This document shows, one piece after another, positions 26,311-37,156 of a stretch of 64,000 nucleotides of DNA; position 1 is the first letter of the stretch, and every line of letters begins with the position of its first letter. This DNA comes from Paenibacillus sp. GP183 (lineage in GTDB: Bacteria; Bacillota; Bacilli; Paenibacillales; NBRC-103111). The stretch covers positions 2,232,001 through 2,296,000 of the forward strand of contig NZ_FNSW01000001.1 of NCBI RefSeq assembly GCF_900104695.1. The letters run 5' to 3'. Made by a program: the position numbers and the translations under genes. The notes beneath the pieces were generated by a model. That model ran no database searches. It worked only from the letters and a program-made list of their open reading frames with translations, and was not told where the DNA came from.

Positions 26311-26334
26311 GATTCTTACCTCCTATAATTTTTT

Positions 26335-29274
<2,940 letters not shown>

Positions 29275-29385
29275 TGATTTTCCTCCCGATTGCTTTCCTT
29301 TTGTTGTAACCAGTAAGATGCAAAGCGCTGCCTGGTTATCAACTTGTTTGCTATGAAAGCTTGCATCATAAGCTTGCGTCTTGTG

Positions 29386-30219
29386 TTAGTTGTATTTGGG
29401 AACAGTCGTTTTCATCGGAACCTTGAATTCTTCCTCTTCTTGACCGACCGTTTCATCAACGATGCCAAGCTCTTCCTTGACCCAATCATAGCCTTCCGCT
29501 TCCAGACGCTGAGCCAACTCAGGACCGCCGGATTTCACGATGCGGCCTTGCATCATAACATGTACAAAATCAGGCGTTACATAATTCAGCAGGCGTTGGT
29601 AATGCGTGATAATAAGGAAGCCGCGCTCCTCGCTGCGAAGTGCATTCACGCCTTCTGCAACAATTCTTAGAGCATCGATATCAAGCCCTGAATCAATCTC
29701 GTCCAATATAGCGATCTTTGGCTCAAGAAGCAGCATTTGCAAAATCTCGTTACGTTTCTTCTCGCCTCCGGAGAAGCCCTCATTCAAATAACGGTGCATG
29801 AATTCAGGATTCATTTCCAAGTCCTTCATCTTTGCTTCCATTTGGCGAATGAAGCGAATTAATGATATTTCATTGCCTTCACCGCGGCGCGCGTTGATCG
29901 CACTGCGAAGAAAGTCGGAATTAGTCACTCCTGTAATTTCACTTGGATACTGCATAGCCAGGAAGAGACCTGCACGCGCTCTTTCGTCGACAGCCATGTC
30001 GAGAACGTCTTCTCCATCCAAGGTAACTGAGCCTTCCGTAACTTCATACTTGGGATGTCCCATCAATGCGGCTGCGAGCGTACTTTTACCGGTACCGTTC
30101 GGTCCCATGATCGCGTGAATTTCTCCGCCTTTGATTTCAAGGCTGACCCCCTTCAAGATTTCTTTCCCCTCAACGTTAGCACGGAGCCCGTCTATAGTGA
30201 ATGATGTTGAATTTGACAT
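29386..30219 (-). CDS. sufC: Fe-S cluster assembly ATPase SufC
   Basis: ABC-type ATPase of the SufBCD complex (277 aa). It has Walker A GPNGTGKST, signature FSGGEKKRNEILQ, Walker B KIAILDEIDSGLDIDAL and the H-loop FLIITHYQR. It is the first gene of the suf operon. AGGCAGAAG precedes the ATG at 30219, and a promoter with Fur-like operator lies ~60-95 bp upstream. Confidence 0.98.
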   Translation of the reverse strand: MSNSTSFTIDGLRANVEGKEILKGVSLEIKGGEIHAIMGPNGTGKSTLAAALMGHPKYEVTEGSVTLDGEDVLDMAVDERARAGLFLAMQYPSEITGVTNSDFLRSAINARRGEGNEISLIRFIRQMEAKMKDLEMNPEFMHRYLNEGFSGGEKKRNEILQMLLLEPKIAILDEIDSGLDIDALRIVAEGVNALRSEERGFLIITHYQRLLNYVTPDFVHVMMQGRIVKSGGPELAQRLEAEGYDWVKEELGIVDETVGQEEEEFKVPMKTTVPKYN

Positions 30220-30275
30220 TATTCTTCTGCCTCCATATGGTTGATATTTATATACAGATTATAATCATTCTTAAA

Positions 30276-30313
30276 TGATTATCACTGATTATCATTAGAA
30301 TAATTCTATTATA
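30276..30313 (-). promoter_or_regulatory. suf promoter with Fur-like operator
   Basis: Two direct TGATTATCA copies (30276-30284 and 30286-30294) resemble the Fur/PerR-type box TGATAATNATTATCA. On the minus strand a perfect TATAAT (30308-30313) lies just upstream, so the operator would cover the start of transcription. A weak TTTATT at 17-bp spacing is the best -35. Metal-dependent repression is an inference. Confidence 0.6.
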
Positions 30314-30328
30314 CCTTACCCTGGAAAA

Positions 30329-30898
30329 TCAATAAAGGTCATATTTCAATGCTTTTTGAATTTTTGAGACGGATTGCTCAAAAACTTCGTCGTTCATTAC
30401 GGGTTGGCCTGGGGGCATTGCATGGTTTGCAGGCAGCTCGATCCAGGATTTGCAACCGTTATATTCAGGCAGTGAGTCCACCTTGAACGGTTGATCCAGC
30501 TTATATATGCGAAGCAGCAGCAGATGCAGCGGATTTTTCCGCTTCCAATGAAGCCTGTCCTCTGTAAAACGATTCGTCCATATATGAAAGGAATAAAGAC
30601 GGTCGATTTGTTCCTGATCCGTAATTTCGATGTCCTCAGCCAGCTTTGCATAGGCAGTTATCGTTGTGACTGAGTCATCCGGCTTCCATTCACGTAGTGT
30701 TTCGTCGATTTGATCCTGATATTCCTCTTTCAGCAGCTCTTTTTTCTGATGCTCATAGGCAGGATATAAATAGAACGAATCCGCTTTTACCTGAAAATCA
30801 CGCGTTTCCTCAGCTAATCCTCCTTTGCGCATGATCATGATTTGATCACCGCTCTTGAGCGCCTGGATGGCAACCGCCCATTCCTTTAACGCAGGCAT
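30329..30898 (-). CDS. DUF1802 family protein
   Basis: Uncharacterised cytoplasmic protein of the DUF1802 family (189 aa from the chosen start). It opens MPALKEWAVAIQALKSGDQIMIMRKGGLAEE, the usual DUF1802 N-terminus, and contains HQKKELLKEEYQDQI. ATG at 30898 was chosen for protein homology; AGAGGA is immediately adjacent to it, which is too close, so the start is not certain. An open frame extends to 31003 (TTG) without a ribosome site. Its 3' end abuts the suf promoter. Confidence 0.75.
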   Translation of the reverse strand: MPALKEWAVAIQALKSGDQIMIMRKGGLAEETRDFQVKADSFYLYPAYEHQKKELLKEEYQDQIDETLREWKPDDSVTTITAYAKLAEDIEITDQEQIDRLYSFHIWTNRFTEDRLHWKRKNPLHLLLLRIYKLDQPFKVDSLPEYNGCKSWIELPANHAMPPGQPVMNDEVFEQSVSKIQKALKYDLY

Positions 30899-31130
30899 TC
30901 CTCTGATGGTATCCGTAGCTTTGACCTCCCCTGCTTGAGTTAAAAGGGCTCTCTTTATTCTTGCTTCTATAAAAATGATATCTGTTCTTAACCCGAAGGT
31001 CAAATGGGTGCACTAGTGCTTTCCAAATAAGGCAAATGGGTGTTGAGATCCATGTCAATAAAAAAAGAGCAGTCCCAAAGCCATGGTAATGGCTGAAGGA
31101 TTGCCCCATTTATAATATTTGAAAAGTCGT

Positions 31131-31595
31131 TTATTGTCCCAGATAGGCTTTAAACATCCAACGCTGTTTCTCCAAAGCTGCATGGATTTCCAGGAACAGA
31201 TCAACGGTTGTCTCATCCTCTGCTTCTTCAGCAACTTTCATGCTTTCATTAAGCTCTGTAAGAAGCATCTCACAGTCAGCCACAATACCTTGAATCATTT
31301 GCTGAGTCGACTCGGAGCCTTTAGCTTCTTTTAAAGAAGATTCCGCTAGGTATTCTTTCATCGTCGCATAGGGTTTACCGTCAATCGCCAATAAGCGTTC
31401 AGCCAGTACATCCAAATATTGATGCGCCTCGTTATAAAGCTCTTCGAATTTAATATGAAGGGAGAAGAATTCGGTTCCTTTTACATACCAATGGAAGTTG
31501 TGGAATTTGACATAAAGCAAACCCCAGTTTGCAACTTGTTTGTTTAATACCTTTTGAACGGAAGCGACATTTTTTGCGGTTGCTGCTGTAGCCAT
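31131..31595 (-). CDS. dps: Dps-family mini-ferritin
   Basis: Iron-storage and DNA-protection protein of the Dps family (154 aa). The inter-subunit ferroxidase ligands are visible in VKFHNFHWYVKGTEFFSLHIKFEELYNEAHQYLDVLAERLL (two His, Asp/Glu). The second half carries the usual FLEIHAALEKQRWMFKAYLG end. A single gene with AGGAGGAATTTC upstream of the ATG. Confidence 0.95.
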   Translation of the reverse strand: MATAATAKNVASVQKVLNKQVANWGLLYVKFHNFHWYVKGTEFFSLHIKFEELYNEAHQYLDVLAERLLAIDGKPYATMKEYLAESSLKEAKGSESTQQMIQGIVADCEMLLTELNESMKVAEEAEDETTVDLFLEIHAALEKQRWMFKAYLGQ

Positions 31596-31664
31596 TTGAA
31601 ATTCCTCCTTATTTAGTAATGAAGCTGTTATGATTTAGTATGTGTTAAATCTTGGCCGCCTATG

Positions 31665-31693
31665 TGGAAATGGCTCCTGAAAAGGGCTATAAT
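31665..31693 (+). promoter_or_regulatory. SigA-type promoter of mtnK-mtnA
   Basis: TGGAAA (31665-31670) and TATAAT (31688-31693) are separated by 17 bp, and lie ~50 bp upstream of mtnK. No SAM riboswitch could be recognised in the leader. Confidence 0.65.
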
Positions 31694-31743
31694 ACATAGA
31701 AAACAGGTTGGAATTCAACCTTGAATTGCAGGAGGTTATCCTA

Positions 31744-32967
31744 TTGACCAATTATCATCCCTTATCCGAAGCTGAAGCAATTGAATATTCCAGAAAAATT
31801 CCCGAGCTGTTCCAGACTGGAGCCGAGCTTGTCAGCCGCGAAATTGGCGATGGCAACCTCAATCTCGTCTTTCACATATCGGAGCCTGCCACGGGCAGAA
31901 GCATTATTTTGAAACAGGCGCTGCCCTATGCCAAAGTTGTTGGCGAATCGTGGCCTCTCACCCTGGACCGTGCAAGAATTGAAAGTGAAGTGCTGCAAAT
32001 CCAGGAATCTCTATGTCCGGATTTGGTACCGCACGTTTACGTATATGATCGTAATCTGGCCTTAACCGCGATGCAAGATCTAAGCGATCATGTGATTATG
32101 CGGAAAGGCTTGATGGATAGAAATCAGTACCCTTTATTCGCCGGCGATATAGGTCGTTTTCTAGCGCATACTCTTTATTACACTTCCGATTTGGGAATGA
32201 ATCAGCAGGAAAAGAAACTCCAGCAGGGCCGATTTATAAACCCGGAGCTGTGCAAAATTACTGAGGATTTGATTTTTGATGATCCTTATCGGGATGCGGA
32301 AACGAATAATTTTGAGGAGCACCTTCGTGACGCCATAGAAGCTATTTGGCAGAATAATGAGCTGCTTCTTGAAGTAGCCCAGCTGCGCGAGAAATTTTTG
32401 ACGCGTTCTGAAGCCTTGCTGCATGGGGATTTGCATACGGGGAGTATCTTTATCCGAACGGATTCGACCAAGGTCATTGATCCGGAATTCGCTTATTACG
32501 GGCCTATGGGCTTTGATATTGGAGCTGTTCTGGCTAACCTGCTGCTTAATTTTGCAGCACAAGAAGGCTGGAGCCCTGTTCCGGAAGAACGTGCCGAGTA
32601 TCGCAGTTATCTGCTGAATACGGTGAAGGACGTATGGAATCATTTTGAAAAGGAATTCCGTTCTCTTTGGTCTCAGCACAGCTCGGATCGTTTGTTCCGG
32701 ACACCCGGCTATCAGGATTTGTATATGCGCAGATTACTCCAGGATACGTTTGGTTTTGCCGGTGCTAAAATGGTTCGCCGTGTAATTGGCTTGGCGCATG
32801 TGGCGGATATTGATAAAATAGAAGATGCCGCTGCCCGTGAACGCGCTCAGCGCCTCGCACTTGCCATCGGTACCGAGCTCATCCGCATGGGCCGACAAGC
32901 AAGCTCCATCGAGGAGATGGTCCAAAGGGCTGATGCCACCGTGCAAATTATGAGCTTTCCGTGTTGA
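31744..32967 (+). CDS. mtnK: 5-methylthioribose kinase
   Basis: Phosphorylates methylthioribose in the methionine salvage pathway (407 aa). Signatures of the aminoglycoside-phosphotransferase fold are GDGNLNLVFHISE, the catalytic LLHGDLHTGSIFI loop and VIDPEFAYYGPMGFDIGAVLANL. TTG at 31744 has GGAGG at 8 nt spacing and gives LTNYHPLSEAEA, the usual start; the upstream start at 31708 is not needed. mtnA follows after 59 bp on the same strand. Confidence 0.96.
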   Translation: MTNYHPLSEAEAIEYSRKIPELFQTGAELVSREIGDGNLNLVFHISEPATGRSIILKQALPYAKVVGESWPLTLDRARIESEVLQIQESLCPDLVPHVYVYDRNLALTAMQDLSDHVIMRKGLMDRNQYPLFAGDIGRFLAHTLYYTSDLGMNQQEKKLQQGRFINPELCKITEDLIFDDPYRDAETNNFEEHLRDAIEAIWQNNELLLEVAQLREKFLTRSEALLHGDLHTGSIFIRTDSTKVIDPEFAYYGPMGFDIGAVLANLLLNFAAQEGWSPVPEERAEYRSYLLNTVKDVWNHFEKEFRSLWSQHSSDRLFRTPGYQDLYMRRLLQDTFGFAGAKMVRRVIGLAHVADIDKIEDAAARERAQRLALAIGTELIRMGRQASSIEEMVQRADATVQIMSFPC

Positions 32968-33026
32968 ATAGAGCAAAATTCACATTGCTACAGTGAGGTT
33001 TGGATCAGAAAAGAGGTTATTTCCCA

Positions 33027-34121
33027 ATGACTAACATACAGGAACAATCGAAAGGCGAAGACGCTCTGCAGTCCCTTCGTTGGACGGGGCAAGCGCTGGA
33101 TTTGCTCGATCAACGACTATTGCCGGAGGAAATTGTTTATTTGTCTTTGGAAACACCCGCCGAAGTGTGGGAAGCGATCCGCCGCCTTAAGGTGCGGGGC
33201 GCACCGGCGATTGGCATCGCCGCGGCTTACGGCGTTTACCTCGGCATCCGCGGCATCGCGGTCGAGGGCCGCAGTGAAGCCGAAGGCCGGGAGCTGCTGC
33301 TCGCCGGAGTTCGTGAGCAGGCGGCGTATTTGGCGACCTCCCGTCCGACGGCGGTCAACTTGTTTTGGGCGCTCGACCGGATGAAAGCGCGGGCGCAAGC
33401 TTTGGCCGAAGCCGGGCTGAGCGCAGCGGCGATGAAGCCGGCTTTGCTCGAGGAAGCGCAGCTCATCCAGGCCGAGGATGAGGCTACGAATCGTCGCATC
33501 GGCGAGCACGCGCTGACTCTGTTTCAGGACGGCTTCGGCGTCCTGACTCACTGCAACGCAGGCGGTTTGGCGACAACGAGGTACGGCACAGCCCTGGCGC
33601 CCTTTTATTTGGCGAAGGAGCAGGGCCTGAGCCTGAAGGTGTTTGCCGACGAGACCCGGCCGGTTCTGCAGGGGGCGAGGCTTACGGCATTCGAGCTGCA
33701 TCAGGCCGGCGTGGATGTGACCTTGATCTGCGACAACATGGCGGGAGCCGTGATGTCCAAGGGGTGGATCCAGGCGGTCATCGTGGGAACGGACCGGGTT
33801 GCGGCCAACGGCGATGTGGCCAACAAGATCGGCACGTACAGCGTGGCGGTTCTGGCGAAGGCGCATGGCATCCCTTTTTATGTGGCGTGCCCGATGTCCA
33901 CGATCGATTTGAATACGCCGACCGGAGCGGATATCCCGATCGAGGAACGGCACGAGGACGAAATCACCCAGGGCTTTGGCAAGCGTACAGCGCCAGTCGG
34001 GGTGAAGGTGTACAATCCTGCCTTCGATGTAACGCCGCACGAATATGTGACGGCAATCATTACGGAAAAAGGCATTATCCGTGCTCCTTTTGCGGAAAAT
34101 TTACGCAATCTATTTTCATGA
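33027..34121 (+). CDS. mtnA: Methylthioribose-1-phosphate isomerase
   Basis: Converts methylthioribose-1-phosphate to methylthioribulose-1-phosphate in methionine salvage (364 aa). Conserved segments are [32 protein letters not shown] (catalytic Cys), the [14 protein letters not shown] loop and [24 protein letters not shown] at 33027 with GAGG at 10 nt is preferred to the TTG at 33000. Bases ~33160-33980 are strikingly GC-rich compared with mtnK, producing long antisense shadow frames. Confidence 0.96.
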   Translation: MTNIQEQSKGEDALQSLRWTGQALDLLDQRLLPEEIVYLSLETPAEVWEAIRRLKVRGAPAIGIAAAYGVYLGIRGIAVEGRSEAEGRELLLAGVREQAAYLATSRPTAVNLFWALDRMKARAQALAEAGLSAAAMKPALLEEAQLIQAEDEATNRRIGEHALTLFQDGFGVLTHCNAGGLATTRYGTALAPFYLAKEQGLSLKVFADETRPVLQGARLTAFELHQAGVDVTLICDNMAGAVMSKGWIQAVIVGTDRVAANGDVANKIGTYSVAVLAKAHGIPFYVACPMSTIDLNTPTGADIPIEERHEDEITQGFGKRTAPVGVKVYNPAFDVTPHEYVTAIITEKGIIRAPFAENLRNLFS

Positions 34122-34166
34122 TTGGGTTTCGGAGACTCCGAAAATTATTTTACTTTTGTGGAAAAG

Positions 34167-34222
34167 ATGCGGCTGTTCCGGGAGTCATTGTGAGATGACG
34201 GGGGGACAGCCGCATTTTATTT
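34167..34222 (+). terminator. Rho-independent terminator of mtnK-mtnA
   Basis: ATGCGGCTGT (34167-34176) pairs with ACAGCCGCAT (34206-34215), followed by TTTATTTTTT. AAAAG on the other side makes weak bidirectional use with padR possible. Confidence 0.88.
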
Positions 34223-34228
34223 TTTCTC

Positions 34229-34780
34229 TTACCGGGGCTCTATATCGATAATGCTTTCTACCCAGCGGCACCATTCCAGATTAGCCTGATGGACCATAAT
34301 CGCTTTGTGCACAATCAAATATGAACCGAAATACGAGGATTGCAAATTCAGTTCTGCTGCTTCCATCCCGGACTCTGCTTTAATTTTATTCAGGGACTGA
34401 TTCAGACTTTCGAGTTTTTCTTGATGGAAGCATGCGCGTTCACGAATTAATTTTATGGCCGCACTCCGATCAGATAAAGAAATGCTGTAAACCTTTAGCA
34501 GCAGCTCATCACGGGTCACAGGATCAGCCGCGGGCATTGAAATCCACTCCCTGAGCGCATCCTTTCCGCTTTGGGTAATGGAGTATACCTTCTTGTCCGG
34601 TTTGTCCGATTGCTCGACTATTACAAATTCAACAAGGCCTGCTTTCTCCAGCTTAGCCAGCAACGGGTAAATCTGGCTGTGCTGAACTTGCCAAAAAAGA
34701 TGAATTTGCCGCATGAGTTCATAACCCGTACGTGAACTTTTATTCAGTAAGCTGAGCAGTCCAAATGAGAGCGTGTTCAA
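34229..34780 (-). CDS. PadR-family transcriptional regulator
   Basis: Winged-helix regulator (183 aa). The N-terminal PadR domain reads LLSLLNKSSRTGYELMRQIHLFWQVQHSQIYPLLAKLEKAGLVEF, with the KVYSITQSGKDALREW wing; the C-terminal ~90 residues are the helical dimerisation part (Vir_act_alpha_C type). It is divergent from sinI with ~215 bp between the starts, in which a tandem repeat and a palindrome may be its operators. The regulated genes are unknown. Confidence 0.92.
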   Translation of the reverse strand: MNTLSFGLLSLLNKSSRTGYELMRQIHLFWQVQHSQIYPLLAKLEKAGLVEFVIVEQSDKPDKKVYSITQSGKDALREWISMPAADPVTRDELLLKVYSISLSDRSAAIKLIRERACFHQEKLESLNQSLNKIKAESGMEAAELNLQSSYFGSYLIVHKAIMVHQANLEWCRWVESIIDIEPR

Positions 34781-34840
34781 CTGGAACCTCCATTATGTTA
34801 TTATTGATCCTTAATCATAATCACGACATGAGTATCATCT

Positions 34841-34888
34841 TGTTGGTTCATATTGTTGGTTCATATTATATGTAAAAGATATTACATA
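34841..34888. promoter_or_regulatory. Tandem 13-bp repeat and palindrome, candidate PadR operator
   Basis: TGTTGGTTCATAT occurs twice in tandem (34841-34853, 34854-34866). Immediately after lies the perfect palindrome TATGTAA-AAGATA-TTACATA (34869-34888), which has the ATGT/ACAT ends typical of PadR sites. It is ~60-110 bp upstream of both padR and sinI starts. Confidence 0.5.
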
Positions 34889-34997
34889 ATCAACATCCCT
34901 GCCCCCTTAAATCATCTTTCCCTTACGAATGGTATATTTGTCGCTGCCCTATACCTTTTGTCATTTGGAAAAAAGATATCGGAGGTGCAAAACTAAT

Positions 34998-35162
34998 ATG
35001 AATGCAGGTAACACCTTTGGAAGAAATGAGCAACACTTGGATTTGGACAATGATTGGATTCATTTGATAGCAACGGCACAAACGATGGGTATTCCATTGG
35101 AAGAGATTAAGCTTTTCCTAAAAGACGGTACTTACGCCGATTCCACTGAAAAAAAAGAATGA
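34998..35162 (+). CDS. SinI-type anti-repressor
   Basis: A 54-residue protein with one SinI domain, LDLDNDWIHLIATAQTMGIPLEEIKLFLK, which in B. subtilis SinI binds the C-terminal helices of SinR and inactivates it. ATG at 34998 has GGAGGTG at 10 nt; the upstream frame to 34929 would add non-homologous residues. sinR follows 200 bp downstream. Confidence 0.88.
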   Translation: MNAGNTFGRNEQHLDLDNDWIHLIATAQTMGIPLEEIKLFLKDGTYADSTEKKE

Positions 35163-35365
35163 ACTACATAAACTTCCTCCTCCTCTTTCCCCGTAATTTT
35201 CCTCTTTCTCCCTTTTTTCGCCGACATTGGAAAACGCTTTCACAAAATTAAAAAAAATTCATTTTATCTCCTTGCAATTTGTATTTTTTTATCCACAAAG
35301 TTATTAATTTTTGGTAAAATGAATGTAAATATCCAATGAGCCTTTGTCACCTAGGAGGAGTTTGC

Positions 35366-35692
35366 ATGATCGGCAACCGTGTGAAACAGCTTCGCTTCGA
35401 AAAGGGATTATCCATTAATGAACTTGCGGAGCGGGCGGGAGTAGCCAAATCTTATTTAAGCAGCATTGAACGGGATATTCAATCGAATCCTTCGATTCAA
35501 TTTCTCGAAAAAATTTCCACCGTACTGGGGGTTCCCATAGAAACCTTCTTTCCAGGAAAAAAAATTGAACCGGCCCTCGATCCCGAATGGTCCCAGTTGG
35601 TTCGCGATGCAATGGCATCCGGCGTTTCCAAAGAACAGTTTTCCGAATTTCTGGAATATAACAAATGGCGCTCTAAAAACTCCGTTAAATGA
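35366..35692 (+). CDS. sinR: SinR-type transcriptional repressor
   Basis: DNA-binding regulator of biofilm and sporulation genes by homology with B. subtilis SinR (108 aa). Residues 1-65 are an HTH_3 domain (IGNRVKQLRFEKGLSINELAERAG, KSYLSSIERDIQSNPSIQFLEKIS). The C-terminus, LDPEWSQLVRDAMASGVSKEQFSEFLEY, is the SinI-like interaction module and mirrors the neighbouring SinI. ATG at 35366 follows AGGAGGAG. An AT-rich stretch with TAAAAT at ~35316 suggests its own promoter. Terminator follows at once. Confidence 0.92.
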   Translation: MIGNRVKQLRFEKGLSINELAERAGVAKSYLSSIERDIQSNPSIQFLEKISTVLGVPIETFFPGKKIEPALDPEWSQLVRDAMASGVSKEQFSEFLEYNKWRSKNSVK

Positions 35693-35693
35693 C

Positions 35694-35742
35694 AAAAGGG
35701 CAATCCCTTTCGCTTGATCAGCGAAGCGGGAATGCCTTTTTT
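35694..35742 (+). terminator. Rho-independent terminator of sinR
   Basis: AAAGGGCAATCCC pairs with GGGAATGCCTTT with one bulge, with an inner TTCGCT/AGCGAA stem, followed by TTTT. Confidence 0.82.
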
Positions 35743-35755
35743 AAATATTAGGCTG

Positions 35756-36883
35756 TTATTTCTGCAGCCACTCCTCTATCCACCACTGGCGATCCTGCGC
35801 ATAGTCATGTCCATCCCAAGGATTTACACCTTCATAAATAAAGGAACTCCACCAAAATATCCCCGCTCCATGAACTCCATTTGGATTCAGCGTTGGCTTA
35901 GTCAGCCGATCCGCAGCCAGCTGAGCTCTTGCCTTTTGAAGCCCTATCGAGGCGTTATATATATTTTCGATATTGGGATCATGATATACAAAGCCTGTGT
36001 CCGTCACCTTTTTACCGTAGGCAGGCATAGTCGGATTTAGCCTAGCTTCAGGATGACTGCTATCCGCTATCGCATTTGCATAACGGATGATCGTCTTTTC
36101 CCAGAATAACTGATAGGTTTCTGGAGAATTGACCCAATAATCCGGCTCTAATTGGTCATACATCATCGGGCACAGCTGATTGAAAATGCTCGCCATTTCT
36201 TTCAAGTAAGCATCCGACCAGACGCTTGGATGGGCTGGAGCTGCAATAGAAAAGATGGCATCCTGTGGTAAAATATTACGTACATACTGAGAGGTTGCTT
36301 TTAACACTTGATCATCCTTCAAAAAGCTCTCGAAGTCAAACTGAATGCCATCCGCTTTATAAGCGACTCCATTGTACACAATCCCTTTGTTGATCAAGCT
36401 GTCCGCAACGTCTCTCAGGTTTGTGTTATAAGTGGCATTGCCAAAGGATGGATTCCCTATTTTCTGGCCAGCCTCCCAAACCACTCGATTGCCATCATTG
36501 ACGAGAACAATGATTTTCTGATTAGGATCGGCTTCCCTCGAATTTTTGATCCAGCGAGCGAGCTGCGTGTATCCCTCCGCCGGCAAAGTTCCATTAAGCG
36601 AATCCATACTGGAAACGAGCACTCCAATATCCGCCAATTGGTACTTGATCTGATAAGTCTGAAGCTGCAAAACACGATCCTTCATTTGTGTGTCCGTCAA
36701 AGCTTCAACGCTGCTAAACCAATATGAGTTCAAGTAGGCTGTATTGTCAGCTTGCTTTATCCCGCTTACTCCGATAGTCCCACCACTCCCTGCGCTTCCT
36801 TGCACAGATTGACCGGGTAAGGTAATGGCTACTACAAAGAACAGGATTGCTGCCATTATACTTACCGTACTTCTTTTCCTCAT
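35756..36883 (-). CDS. Secreted GH18-like glycosidase
   Basis: Exported protein (375 aa) with a signal peptide (MAAILFFVVAITLPGQSVQGSA). The fold looks like a GH18-type TIM barrel: the motif DGIQFDFE (Asp178-Glu185) matches the DGxDxDxE catalytic strand with Glu185 as likely acid, and later strands read SIAAPAHPSVW, LCPMMYDQLEPDYW and GAGIFWWSS. The substrate is probably an amino-sugar polymer (chitin, peptidoglycan or exopolysaccharide). The single gene lies between sinR and the exopolysaccharide-like operon, convergent with sinR. Confidence 0.75.
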   Translation of the reverse strand: MRKRSTVSIMAAILFFVVAITLPGQSVQGSAGSGGTIGVSGIKQADNTAYLNSYWFSSVEALTDTQMKDRVLQLQTYQIKYQLADIGVLVSSMDSLNGTLPAEGYTQLARWIKNSREADPNQKIIVLVNDGNRVVWEAGQKIGNPSFGNATYNTNLRDVADSLINKGIVYNGVAYKADGIQFDFESFLKDDQVLKATSQYVRNILPQDAIFSIAAPAHPSVWSDAYLKEMASIFNQLCPMMYDQLEPDYWVNSPETYQLFWEKTIIRYANAIADSSHPEARLNPTMPAYGKKVTDTGFVYHDPNIENIYNASIGLQKARAQLAADRLTKPTLNPNGVHGAGIFWWSSFIYEGVNPWDGHDYAQDRQWWIEEWLQK

Positions 36884-37070
36884 GCTTCTTCTTCCTCCTG
36901 GATGATTGATCTGGATGCCATATCCTAAACTGGCTCAGGAAGAATATCGGTAATTAAGGAGCAAAATATAATATGTATTCAACCTCTATGAAAAAATGAG
37001 CGCGTGGACCTATCCAGAACATGCCGGACAAAGGACTTCAGACTCCTTCTCTTCAAAGCTTTCACAAAAA

Positions 37071-37126
37071 CACAATAAACATCCTTCCATAGAATAGTTC
37101 TTCTATTGGATCGGATGTTTATTGTG
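37071..37126 (-). terminator. Rho-independent terminator of the HEAT/GT2/GH operon
   Basis: CACAATAAACATCC (37071-37084) pairs perfectly with GGATGTTTATTGTG (37113-37126); on the minus strand TGTTTTTGTG follows the stem. Confidence 0.8.
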
Positions 37127-37156
37127 ATAGATCATGTCAGGTTAGATCAAGACGTT

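Noticed and set aside
30846-31109. Minus-strand 87-codon frame starting MGQSFSHYHGFGTALF
   Set aside because: Only the first ~25 residues look membrane-like; the rest is an out-of-frame shadow of the DUF1802 gene.
31596-31743. SAM riboswitch upstream of mtnK
   Set aside because: Leader is only ~50 nt from the predicted start of transcription and lacks the S-box conserved elements.
33117-34040. Long antisense frame (307 codons) within mtnA
   Set aside because: Same cause as in nagA: GC-rich third positions; its translation is His/Arg-rich without domain features.
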